A stretch of 64,000 nt of DNA from Lentzea cavernae (GTDB lineage: Bacteria > Actinomycetota > Actinomycetes > Mycobacteriales > Pseudonocardiaceae), in contig NZ_BNAR01000002.1 of the NCBI RefSeq assembly GCF_014653695.1, forward strand, positions 1-64,000, given 5' to 3'. The notes beneath the pieces were generated by a model, which was not told the DNA's origin, ran no database searches, and was given only the letters and a program-made list of their open reading frames with translations. The translations under genes were made by a program, and so were the position numbers. Below are positions 57,140 to 64,000 of this stretch, one piece after another. Within the stretch, counting starts at the first letter, position 1, and each line of letters begins with the position of its first letter.

Positions 57140-58014
57140 TCGAACCGCTGCTCTGGGGAACATGTCTCGGCACAGGGCTCTGGGCTTTCGCGGTGTGGCT
57201 GGTACCTCCCAAGCCTTCGCTGCGCGAAGTGCTCGCAACACTTTCCGCACCGCCAAGTCCCACGTCGAGTACAGGTTCGGTGTGGAGGGTCGAGCACGCG
57301 ATCGCCCGCGTTGCCAGTTCGTTCCGGCGTCCGACCGCGCGTGTGCGAGCTGACCTCAACGTCATCGGCAGCGACGTCGAGCAGCACCTCGCCTCCAAGG
57401 CTGTCGGCGGTCTGTCCGGCGCCGCGTTGGCCTGCTGTGTCAGCCTCTCACTGGCCTTCAGCGGTATGGGCTCGCCGTGGGTGACTTCAGCGGTCGCGAT
57501 CGCCGGTCTCACCGCGCTCGGGTTTCTCCTGCCTGATCTCAAGCTGCGTGAGGCAGCTCAACGCCGACGATCAGCCTTCAGGCACGCGCTGGGCGCCTAC
57601 CTCAACCTCGTACGCATCCTGCTCGCTGGCGGGGCCGGAGTGGACTCGGCGCTGTCCGACGCCGGGGACGTCGGAACCGGCTGGGCGTTTCACCAGCTGC
57701 GGCAGGCACTCGTAGCCGCTCAGGTCATGCGAACAACACCATGGGAAGCACTCGAACGGCTTGGCGAAGACCTCGCGCTACCTCAGCTGGCCGATCTCGC
57801 GGCCGCAGTCGGCCTCGCCGGCACTGACGGCGCCAAGATCCGCTCAAGCCTTGCTTCCAAAGCCGCCGCGTTGCGTACCAGAGAGCTCACCGATTCCGAA
57901 GGTGAAGCACGCGCGGCAACCGAGCGGATGAGCCTGCCTCTCGTCCTGCTGATGCTCGGCTTCCTCGTGTTCATCGGCTACCCGGCCCTGATCTCCGTCC
58001 TCAACGGACTCTAG
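57136..58014 (+). CDS. tadC: TadC inner-membrane platform protein
   Basis: The 292-residue T2SSF-family protein has helices near residues 5-20, 95-135 and 265-290. The cytoplasmic domain has FRHALGAYLNLVRILLAGGAGVDSALSDA and LADLAAAVGLAGTDGAKIRSSL. This is the usual TadC layout next to TadB. GGAGG precedes the ATG, which overlaps the tadB stop. Confidence 0.9.
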   Translation: MIEPLLWGTCLGTGLWAFAVWLVPPKPSLREVLATLSAPPSPTSSTGSVWRVEHAIARVASSFRRPTARVRADLNVIGSDVEQHLASKAVGGLSGAALACCVSLSLAFSGMGSPWVTSAVAIAGLTALGFLLPDLKLREAAQRRRSAFRHALGAYLNLVRILLAGGAGVDSALSDAGDVGTGWAFHQLRQALVAAQVMRTTPWEALERLGEDLALPQLADLAAAVGLAGTDGAKIRSSLASKAAALRTRELTDSEGEARAATERMSLPLVLLMLGFLVFIGYPALISVLNGL

Positions 58015-58022
58015 GAGTGATC

Positions 58023-58199
58023 ATGATCTACCTCGTGTTCTGCCACGTCCGCGCCACGATCGAGAGCCTGCGCCGAGACGATCGCGGGTACGTGGGCGAG
58101 ACGGTGGTGACCATCGCCGCGCTCGTCGCCGCCGCACTGGCGGTCGCCGCGCTGCTCACCCAGTTGTTCGTCGGCGCCGCATCCAAGATCTCGTTGTGA
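58023..58199 (+). CDS. Flp-type major pilin
   Basis: The 58-residue product has a basic leader (HVRATIESLRRDDRG) and then YVGETVVTIAALVAAALAVAALL. Cleavage after Gly leaves Glu at position +4 or +5, as in class IVb prepilins processed by TadV-type enzymes, followed by the hydrophobic assembly helix. AGGAG lies 6 nt before the ATG at 58023. It is directly after tadC, the expected place for the structural pilin in actinomycete loci. Confidence 0.85.
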   Translation: MIYLVFCHVRATIESLRRDDRGYVGETVVTIAALVAAALAVAALLTQLFVGAASKISL

Positions 58200-58212
58200 T
58201 CGGAGGCGTCCG

Positions 58213-58605
58213 ATGCACCAGCTCCACCTTCCCCACGACCGCGGAAGCGCCTCCGCCCAGATCGTGATCGTCCTGCCGGTGGCGTTCCTCGCCTTCTTCC
58301 TCATCGTGCAGTTCGCCATGTGGTCCCACGCCACGCACATCGCGCAAGCCGCGGCGTCGCACGGACTCTCAGCCGTCCGGGCGCACAACGGATCGCCGAC
58401 CGCCGGCACCGCGAGTGCGCGGAGCGTGCTCGCTGATCTCGGTAGCGGGCCCTTGCGCGATGCGGACGTGCACTGCGAGCGAGGTAGCGAAACCGCACTC
58501 GTGCAGATCTCGGGGACTGCGAAGCAAGTCGTGCCGTTCCTGAGCCTTCGAGTCCACGCCGAGGCCGCGGGCCCCGTCGAGCGCTTCGTCGATCTAGGGC
58601 GGTGA
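58213..58605 (+). CDS. TadE-like pseudopilin
   Basis: The 130-residue product has a short leader, DRGSASAQIVIVLPVAFLAFF with a membrane helix directly after a Gly, and a soluble C-terminal part with one Cys. This is the TadE domain pattern, although Gln replaces the usual Glu at the processing site (GSASAQIV). It is likely processed by the A24 peptidase and built into the pilus base or tip. GGAGG precedes ATG 58213. Confidence 0.82.
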   Translation: MHQLHLPHDRGSASAQIVIVLPVAFLAFFLIVQFAMWSHATHIAQAAASHGLSAVRAHNGSPTAGTASARSVLADLGSGPLRDADVHCERGSETALVQISGTAKQVVPFLSLRVHAEAAGPVERFVDLGR

Positions 58606-59033
58606 CCGGTATGTCCTGGTGGCGCGATCAACGTGGCTCAGCAGCGGCAGAGGTCGCGCTGTGGGCTCCCATCATGGTGATGGCGTTGGTGTTCGTGGCG
58701 GTCGTCGTGCACCGCGGTGTCGACGCACGGCTAAGGCTCAACGACGTCGCGCACCAGGCGGCGCGCGCCGCGAGCATCGAGCACACGAACGCACGCGCTG
58801 TCGCAGAAGCCACCGCGGTCGCAACCCAGGCGCTCGCCGGTGCCGGGATCAGCTGTCGGGGCCTGAACGTCGAAGTCGGTGGGCTACGGCCGGGAGCGAT
58901 GGTGACCGTGACGGTCTCGTGCACGGTCGATCTCAGCGGCGGGGCGCTGCTCGGCGTGCCGGCAGCGAAACGGCTGTCTTCCACCGCCTCGGAGGTCGTC
59001 GACGCCTGGCGCTCCGAAGGGAGCGGAACATGA
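58602..59033 (+). CDS. TadE/TadF-like pseudopilin
   Basis: The 143-residue product starts DQRGSAAAEVALWAPIMVMAL after a 9-residue leader: the Gly, the Glu a few residues on and the helix all match TadE. The soluble part has two Cys (ISCRGLNV, VSCTVDL), likely a disulfide. The GTG at 58602 overlaps the previous stop; an ATG at 58611 is the alternative and gives a shorter leader. Confidence 0.85.
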   Translation: MTGMSWWRDQRGSAAAEVALWAPIMVMALVFVAVVVHRGVDARLRLNDVAHQAARAASIEHTNARAVAEATAVATQALAGAGISCRGLNVEVGGLRPGAMVTVTVSCTVDLSGGALLGVPAAKRLSSTASEVVDAWRSEGSGT

Positions 59034-59416
59034 CCGCGTTCCTGGTCGCCCTCACCACCACCATCCTCGCGCTCGCCGGCCTGGTCCTCGACGGCGGTCT
59101 CGCGCTGTCCACGAAGGTTCAGGCCTCAGGAGCCGCCGAGGCAGCCGCACGTGCAGGAGCTCAAGCCATCGACCTAAACGCCTACCGCCTGGACGGCCGG
59201 CTCGAGCTCACACCTGTTGAGGCAGTGAGCAAGGCCCAAGCGCATCTCTCCGCTGCGGGTCTCACCGGCAAGGTCACCGTCTCGGGCAACACCGTCACGG
59301 TCGTCGCCACCACCTCTCAACGCACGCAACTGCTCGGGCTGGTCGGAATCTCGAGCATCACCGTCCAGGCGACAGGGCACGCGAGTCCCCACCGCGGTGT
59401 CACACCAAGCCCGTGA
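59030..59416 (+). CDS. TadG-like pilus assembly protein
   Basis: The 128-residue product has an N-terminal helix (FLVALTTTILALAGLVLDGGLAL) and then KVQASGAAEAAARAGAQAID. This is the Flp-pilus TadG/Tad_N pattern, but without the long C-terminal VWA region of full TadG. A short soluble part ends in a Pro-rich tail. The start overlaps the stop of the preceding pseudopilin gene. Confidence 0.8.
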   Translation: MTAFLVALTTTILALAGLVLDGGLALSTKVQASGAAEAAARAGAQAIDLNAYRLDGRLELTPVEAVSKAQAHLSAAGLTGKVTVSGNTVTVVATTSQRTQLLGLVGISSITVQATGHASPHRGVTPSP

Positions 59417-59436
59417 ACGCTCGAAAGGGGAACGCC

Positions 59437-59835
59437 ATGGCAACGAAGGACGAGATCCGCAGGCGGGTCGAACTCGCTGATGCCGAGAGGAGCACACGAC
59501 GACTGGCCACCGCCGAGCTCGTCGGTGAGCTCGCACAGCGACGCATCAACCTGGCAGCCGAGCTGCAGGAGGTCGACGCCAAACTCGGCGACCTGATCAC
59601 GGAAACCGAGGACGTGATGAGCCTCCCCGAACTCGCGTCGTTCACCGACCTCCCCGTAGACGAACTCGCGGAGTGGGCCGCCGCCCGCAAGCCGAGGCGG
59701 GGAAGGAAGAAGCGGCCGAACATGCGGCAACCCAGGTCCGGAAACTCCAGCGACCAGCGCAAGCCCGATCCGCAGGAGGTTCCCTCGGTCGTAGGCATCG
59801 GCCCGCAGGCGCTTCGGCCTGATTCAGTCCAATGA
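59437..59835 (+). CDS. Coiled-coil cytoplasmic protein in the Tad operon
   Basis: The 132-residue product has a helical, charged N-terminal half (EIRRRVELADAERSTRRLA, then LAQRRINLAAELQEVDAKL), predicted coiled coil, and a basic, disordered C-terminus (ARKPRRGRKKRPNMRQ). No signal or membrane segment is present. GAAAGGGG precedes the ATG at 59437. It is coupled to the next gene by a 4-nt overlap. The family is not recognised. Confidence 0.7.
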   Translation: MATKDEIRRRVELADAERSTRRLATAELVGELAQRRINLAAELQEVDAKLGDLITETEDVMSLPELASFTDLPVDELAEWAAARKPRRGRKKRPNMRQPRSGNSSDQRKPDPQEVPSVVGIGPQALRPDSVQ

Positions 59836-62120
59836 GCTCGGCGTCCGTCTCCGGCCACGTGGTCGGGTTCTTCGGCAACCTGGTGCGCGCCGTAGTGGCG
59901 TCAGCGTTACTGCTCACCGTGCTGATCGGGCTGCCGCTCGGTCTGACTCACTACGTCGGATGGCCATTACCCGACGAGATCCCTAGCTGGGCCGTGCTGG
60001 CCGCAGTGCTGACCCAGCCGATGTCCACCTCCATGCTGTTGAACGGACTCGCCTGCTTCTGCTGGTTGTCCTGGGCCGCGTTCGTCCTGGATACCGGGCT
60101 ACGAACCTTGGACGTCCTGCGCGGAGTGAGATGGCCGGACCTGTCCGCCATGCGGTCACCAGCCGCCGTACTAGTCGGCACCATCGTCTTGTCGGCGCTC
60201 GGCAACCGCGCGGCAGGTGCCGCTGCGGATGGCCTCCAGCCGGTCTCGTCCAGCCCGGTGACCACGGTCGAGACCGTGCGCGCGCCCGATCCGGTCACCG
60301 GCAACTGCGACTCGATGTGGGCGGTTGCCGAACGCACGCTCGGAGACGGCGCCCGCTGGCCGGAGATCTTCGAGCTCAACCGCGGCAAGCCACAGCCCGA
60401 CGGCTCGTTCCTCACCGACCCGCATCGGGTATTCCCCGGAGAAACACTGCAGGTTCCGGCAACAGTGTCGTCTCCCGTGCCAACTCCCCCAGTCGAACCC
60501 GCGCCGCCGCCTGCGACGCCCACGAGTGAAGTGCCCCAGCAGGAAGAACAGCTCCCGCGGCTCGAATCCGAACCGTCCGCGAAGACCACGGCGTTCGTCG
60601 GCATCGCATTGGCCGCAGCCGTCAGCGGGGCTCTCGTGGCGGCACGACGGAGGCACCGTGGCAGGTACAAACCCGGCAGCGGACTGCGCGACGACCTCCC
60701 TGTCGCGCCCGTGGTCTACGAGTTGCAGCTTGCCCACCGGCCCGAGCACGTCGAGCGCCAGCCGGCTGAGAACGAGGAGGCGACGCCGCTCGGCGCTAGA
60801 GACGGTCACGAGGTCGCACTCGACCTCGCAGCGTGCGGCGGCCTGGGCCTGGTCGGTCCCGGCGCGGCTGCAGCAGCACGCGCACTGCTCCTGACGGCGT
60901 TGACCCGCCGAACCGTTGCGATCACGGCTGGAGATCTGGCGTTACTTCTCGGAGAAGTCGCGGTAGGCGAACCCCCGTCCTCGTTGCAGATCGTTTCCAG
61001 CAGCCAAGAGCTTGCCGAGCAAGCTCCTCCGACCGTCCTTGTGGCTCACCTCGGCAACGGGACGCAGCGACAGCTCGAAGCCGCCCTTGATCCCGAGTCC
61101 TCGCATCGGCTCGCCGGCGTCTTCCTCGGGCAGTGGACGCGCGGCGTCACGGTCTACGTCCGGGCTGATGGCACCGTTTCGTCGGGAAGTCCTGGAGTTG
61201 GCCAAGACCTCGCCGGTGTCAGGCTCTTCCACCTCAGCGACAACGATGCGCGCGACCTCCTCGCGTTGTTCCGGCAAGCCGAACCCCTCTCCCAGCCCGA
61301 AGCGGCGGGCACTGCGCTCGAGATCAGCGCGAACCTCGCACCGACCGACCGTCTGCCGCTGCAGCTCCGGCTGCTCGGCCCGCTCGCCCTGCGTTGGCCT
61401 GACTCCGAACACGACCTCACCGACGTCGTTCAGCCGCGGCTGCGCGAACTCGTCGCGTTTCTCGCCGTCCATCCCGAGGGCGCAACCCGCGAGGCGCTCG
61501 TCAACGCCCTCTGGCCGGCGAACACGACGGACAAGATGAACAACGCCCTCAACACCGCGCTGTCACGACTGCGGAACGCCATCGCCAAAGCCACCGGAGG
61601 GACGATCACCGACATCACGATCGCCGGAGGCGGTCGCTACCGCCTCAACCCGGACCTCGTCGAGGTCGACTACTGGCGTCTGGACCGTGCGATCGCGGCA
61701 CGTCGCGCGGCAAGCACCGCTCAGGAGCGGACAGACGCGTACCGCGAAGTCGTCGATCTCTACACAGGTCCGCTCGCTGAGGGAGTTGAGAGCGAGTGGG
61801 TCGAACCGGTGCGCGAAGCAGTCCGACGCGACGTCATCGACGCGGCGGCCGCGCTCGCACACGCGCTACGCGACGACGATCCCGAACAGACCCTAGAACT
61901 GCTGGAGCTCGCACGCGCCTTCGATCCGCACAACGAGCTGCTGTACCGGGACATCATGCGGCTCCAGGGTCGTCTCGGCCGGCTCGAGGCCATCCCGCGC
62001 ACCCTCGCTCTGCTCACCAAGAAGCTCGCGGAGATCGACGACAAGCCATCACCAGAGGTGAGATGGCTGGCAGCCAGCCTTCCGCGGCATCACGCCAAAG
62101 ACCAACCTCCCCCGCCATAA
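59832..62120 (+). CDS. Membrane protein with LysM and C-terminal BTAD/SARP-like regulator domains
   Basis: The 762-residue product has two membrane helices at about 12-35 and 60-85, probably a third near 105-125. A LysM-like domain at about 155-205 (DSMWAVAERTLGDGARWPEIF, then PGETLQVP) and a Pro-rich linker follow, with another helix near 250-270. The cytoplasmic C-terminus has a winged-helix-like segment (LRLLGPLALRW, TREALVNALWPA) and a BTAD domain (about 615-755). The layout suits a wall-sensing, membrane-tethered regulator of the Tad operon that it terminates (inference). Confidence 0.85.
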   Translation: MSSASVSGHVVGFFGNLVRAVVASALLLTVLIGLPLGLTHYVGWPLPDEIPSWAVLAAVLTQPMSTSMLLNGLACFCWLSWAAFVLDTGLRTLDVLRGVRWPDLSAMRSPAAVLVGTIVLSALGNRAAGAAADGLQPVSSSPVTTVETVRAPDPVTGNCDSMWAVAERTLGDGARWPEIFELNRGKPQPDGSFLTDPHRVFPGETLQVPATVSSPVPTPPVEPAPPPATPTSEVPQQEEQLPRLESEPSAKTTAFVGIALAAAVSGALVAARRRHRGRYKPGSGLRDDLPVAPVVYELQLAHRPEHVERQPAENEEATPLGARDGHEVALDLAACGGLGLVGPGAAAAARALLLTALTRRTVAITAGDLALLLGEVAVGEPPSSLQIVSSSQELAEQAPPTVLVAHLGNGTQRQLEAALDPESSHRLAGVFLGQWTRGVTVYVRADGTVSSGSPGVGQDLAGVRLFHLSDNDARDLLALFRQAEPLSQPEAAGTALEISANLAPTDRLPLQLRLLGPLALRWPDSEHDLTDVVQPRLRELVAFLAVHPEGATREALVNALWPANTTDKMNNALNTALSRLRNAIAKATGGTITDITIAGGGRYRLNPDLVEVDYWRLDRAIAARRAASTAQERTDAYREVVDLYTGPLAEGVESEWVEPVREAVRRDVIDAAAALAHALRDDDPEQTLELLELARAFDPHNELLYRDIMRLQGRLGRLEAIPRTLALLTKKLAEIDDKPSPEVRWLAASLPRHHAKDQPPPP

Positions 62121-62752
62121 GAGCCGAAGGAAATCGAAAAGATTCTCAAATTCCATCAAAGAACCTTTTCATTGAGCTTCATCAATCATCCAGGTCGATG
62201 TTACCGTGCATTTTGCCATGATCACCCAGAACCAACCGAAAGAGGGGAATCACTCCGTGGTTCAACTGGAGGTTCACACGCAGGGCACCTCCAGACCTGA
62301 TCCGCCACGCGCACACCCCAGGCGGGGCAGACCGACCACAGCGGGATCACCTGGTGTCCCAGACTCGCTTGACCCCAAGCGGGAGATCGAAACGGCGCGC
62401 TGGCGTCCCCGCGTCCCACCATCAACTGGCGCAGACCTGGTCAACACCCTCGCCTTCGCTCCATCCACCCTTCCCCAGATCGTATAACTACCCATAGCCA
62501 GATCTGGCCGCCCGCCGGCCAACCCAAGCCCCCACCCCAACGCCGCCAACCCGAACAAAGCAGCAAATGCGATTTCAATTCAATTGTCGCCACTAGTCAC
62601 AATCAGCATTTTCCCGAAAAGAGTCTTGAAAAATCCCCGAATGCACTGGCAATTCGCGTGCTGCGGAGTTATATTTAAATCACGCCGGAAAACCGGTAAC
62701 CGCACCGAATACCACACCTGGCGCGAGCCATGTCTGCAGAACGGGGCCAATC
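62121..62752. other. AT-richer intergenic stretch after the Tad operon
   Basis: About 630 bp separates the Tad operon from the next clear gene. AT-rich patches lie at 62121-62220 and 62565-62690 and probably contain promoters for the downstream genes. One weak candidate frame inside it is listed separately. No repeat array, tRNA or strong terminator was seen. Confidence 0.5.
62257..62487 (+). CDS. Doubtful 76-aa open frame
   Basis: A GTG at 62257 is preceded by AGAGGGG about 9 nt away; the frame encodes 76 residues, Arg/Pro-rich in the middle (RPDPPRAHPRRGRPTTAG) and ending NTLAFAPSTLPQIV. The ribosome binding site favours it, the composition does not. No domain is visible. Confidence 0.25.
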   Translation: MVQLEVHTQGTSRPDPPRAHPRRGRPTTAGSPGVPDSLDPKREIETARWRPRVPPSTGADLVNTLAFAPSTLPQIV

Positions 62753-62911
62753 ATGTGTTACGCCGACACCATCACCGAAATCGACGACACGGTTACCGCT
62801 TACTGCTACTGCGGATGGGTCGAACACGGACACACCCCGGAATCAGCTGACATCGCGGCAGAAACGCACCAGAACCCGCACGACGTCGTGTCGCCCATCG
62901 CGGCCGCCTGA
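62753..62911 (+). CDS. Small CxC metal-binding-like protein
   Basis: The 52-residue acidic product has CYCGWVEHGH (Cys-x-Cys followed by two His), a plausible zinc site, and ends in PIAAA. Codon choice is clearly protein-like. It lies 31 bp before the AAA ATPase gene on the same strand and may be cotranscribed. Function unknown; the start is ATG 62753 and the ribosome binding site is weak. Confidence 0.6.
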   Translation: MCYADTITEIDDTVTAYCYCGWVEHGHTPESADIAAETHQNPHDVVSPIAAA

Positions 62912-62942
62912 CCACCTGCAATCGGCCTGAAAGGGAACCGCG

Positions 62943-64000
62943 ATGACCACGCCTGCCACGACCAGCACCCCCACGACAGGAACGGCAACCCGTCTGCGCA
63001 GCGGCGAACTGCGCGCGATGGTCGCGCGCGTGCTGGCAGACGACCCCGGTACAGGCATGACCCCGCGCGTAGTGGCCGCCAAACTCGGTGGACGATCATC
63101 CGGCGCGGTCGGCAACGCGTTGAAAGTACTTGCCGAATGCGGTGCCGCCGAAGTCGTCATGACCGCGCCCCTGAACTACCGCGCCACCGCCACCACCGCC
63201 GTTGTAGCAGCGACCGCCATCACCCCTGCCCCGACACCCACCCGACGAACGAAGTCACCCGCACCCGCCGCAGTTCCCGGATCCCCCACGCCGAAACCTG
63301 CGGCGACGGCCGTGGTGACCGGACCGGTGACGCGTCCCAACGGCTTGACGTACCACCCCCGGTTGTTGTCCGGCATGCCCGATGTGACCGCGCTGCACCG
63401 GTTGCGCGAAGCCGGGGTCGCCGCACTGATGTACGGGCCACCCGGAACCGGGAAGACGTCGGTGGTCGAAGCCGCATTTCCTGACCTGATCACGGTTCAG
63501 GGCGATGGCGACACCACGGTCGCCGACTTCGTGGGCGAGTACACGCAGACCGCTGATGGCCGCTACGTGTTCGTGCACGGCCCATTGGTGCGGGCGATGC
63601 GCGCAGGTGTGCCGCTGTTCATCGACGACGCCACGCTGATTCCGCCCACCGTACTGGCCGTGGTCTACCCCGCGATGGACGGTCGCCGTCAGATCGTGGT
63701 CAAAGCGAACGGCGGTGAGATCGTTGACGCCGCTGACGGGTTCTACGTGGTCGCCGGACACAACCCCGGGGTACACGGCGCGATCCTCACCGACGCCCTG
63801 TCGTCCCGGTTCTCCGCTCAGATCCACGTGTCCACCGACTACGACCTCGCCACGCAACTCAAGATCGACAAACGGGCCGTCAAGGTCGCGCGCAACCTGG
63901 CCACCCGTCAGGCGAAGGGCGAGATCGGTTGGGCACCGCAGCTGCGTGAGCTGATCGCGTTCCAGAAGATCGCGGGTGTGCTCGGTCCCGAAGCCGCCGC
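62943..64000 (+). CDS. AAA+ ATPase, CbbQ/NorQ/MoxR-like (partial, runs off the window)
   Basis: The frame is open from ATG 62943 (AAAGGG upstream) to the window end, 352 codons. An N-terminal winged-helix-like domain (LRAMVARVLADDPGTGMTP, VVAAKLGG, about residues 22-65) and an Ala/Pro/Thr linker precede an AAA_5 domain. This has Walker A MYGPPGTGKTS (about 165), Walker B PLFIDDATLIPP, and the sensor and arginine region GHNPGV, then LSSRFSAQIHV. CbbQ/NorQ ATPases remodel target enzymes with a VWA partner; such a partner may be encoded just beyond the window. Confidence 0.88.
   Translation, partial: MTTPATTSTPTTGTATRLRSGELRAMVARVLADDPGTGMTPRVVAAKLGGRSSGAVGNALKVLAECGAAEVVMTAPLNYRATATTAVVAATAITPAPTPTRRTKSPAPAAVPGSPTPKPAATAVVTGPVTRPNGLTYHPRLLSGMPDVTALHRLREAGVAALMYGPPGTGKTSVVEAAFPDLITVQGDGDTTVADFVGEYTQTADGRYVFVHGPLVRAMRAGVPLFIDDATLIPPTVLAVVYPAMDGRRQIVVKANGGEIVDAADGFYVVAGHNPGVHGAILTDALSSRFSAQIHVSTDYDLATQLKIDKRAVKVARNLATRQAKGEIGWAPQLRELIAFQKIAGVLGPEAA

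Noticed and set aside
1-64000. CRISPR arrays, rRNA genes, prophage or replication origin
   Set aside because: No regularly spaced short direct repeats, rRNA-like sequence, phage structural genes or origin-like box clusters were recognised.

Overview
The window is high-GC DNA with Shine-Dalgarno-led ATG/GTG starts, many ATGA/GTGA gene overlaps, SARP/BTAD and XRE-type regulators, polyprenol-phosphate mannose synthase, PPK2 and a Tad pilus locus. This points to a filamentous actinomycete, probably Pseudonocardiales (Lentzea, Saccharothrix or Amycolatopsis-like). The placement is inferred from gene content only.

Left part (1-11470, minus strand): the 5' portion of a very large nonribosomal peptide synthetase (NRPS), cut by the window edge. 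Read from its start the domains are starter C - A1 - T1 - E1 - C2 - A2 - T2 - E2 - C3 - A3 (partial). All three A domains carry the same binding-pocket residues, so a homo-oligomer of one amino acid, probably basic, is predicted. C2 and C3 have both lost the HH of the HHxxxDG motif. About 780 bp upstream, divergently transcribed, is a membrane glycosyltransferase (12249), followed by two secreted proteins and a convergent AfsR/SARP regulator (15244-18027).

18254-22687 (plus): an ECF sigma factor fused through a membrane segment to an extracellular GH128-like glucanase, then a lipoate-ligase-like protein, a polyprenol-phosphate mannose synthase and a PPK2 kinase. 22766 encodes a Tat-exported protein.

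23359-25913 (minus): a vanH-vanA-vanX glycopeptide-resistance operon in which vanX carries a one-base frameshift that removes its catalytic C-terminus. A TetR gene lies 69 bp upstream on the same strand and is divergent from an SDR gene. A lone TnpB element (27564 to about 28970) sits between the SDR gene and a reductase/acyl-CoA ligase pair.

31644-38889: an NmrA-like protein and TetR, a secreted 1009-aa glycosidase with a LacI-type operator just before its start, a GT1 glycosyltransferase, a methyltransferase, and a CmtR-like metal sensor coupled to a cation transporter. 38890-40189 has no gene I can support but holds two perfect inverted repeats.

40190-51091: a zone rich in XRE regulators. 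It contains a five-gene operon (XRE-TPR, 5-formyl-THF cyclo-ligase-like, radical SAM with a Cys-rich tail, AAA ATPase, phosphotransferase), a zinc-finger/XRE pair, a small secreted protein, and an XRE-NB-ARC-TPR regulator coupled to a cytokinin-dehydrogenase-like flavoenzyme.

51322-62120 (plus): a nearly gapless Tad (Flp-type) pilus operon with prepilin peptidase, two exported proteins, SAF/CpaB, TadZ-like, TadA, TadB, TadC, Flp pilin, three TadE/F/G-like pseudopilins, a coiled-coil protein, and a terminal membrane protein combining LysM with a BTAD-type regulator. The right end holds a small CxC protein and the start of a CbbQ/MoxR-type AAA ATPase cut by the window edge.
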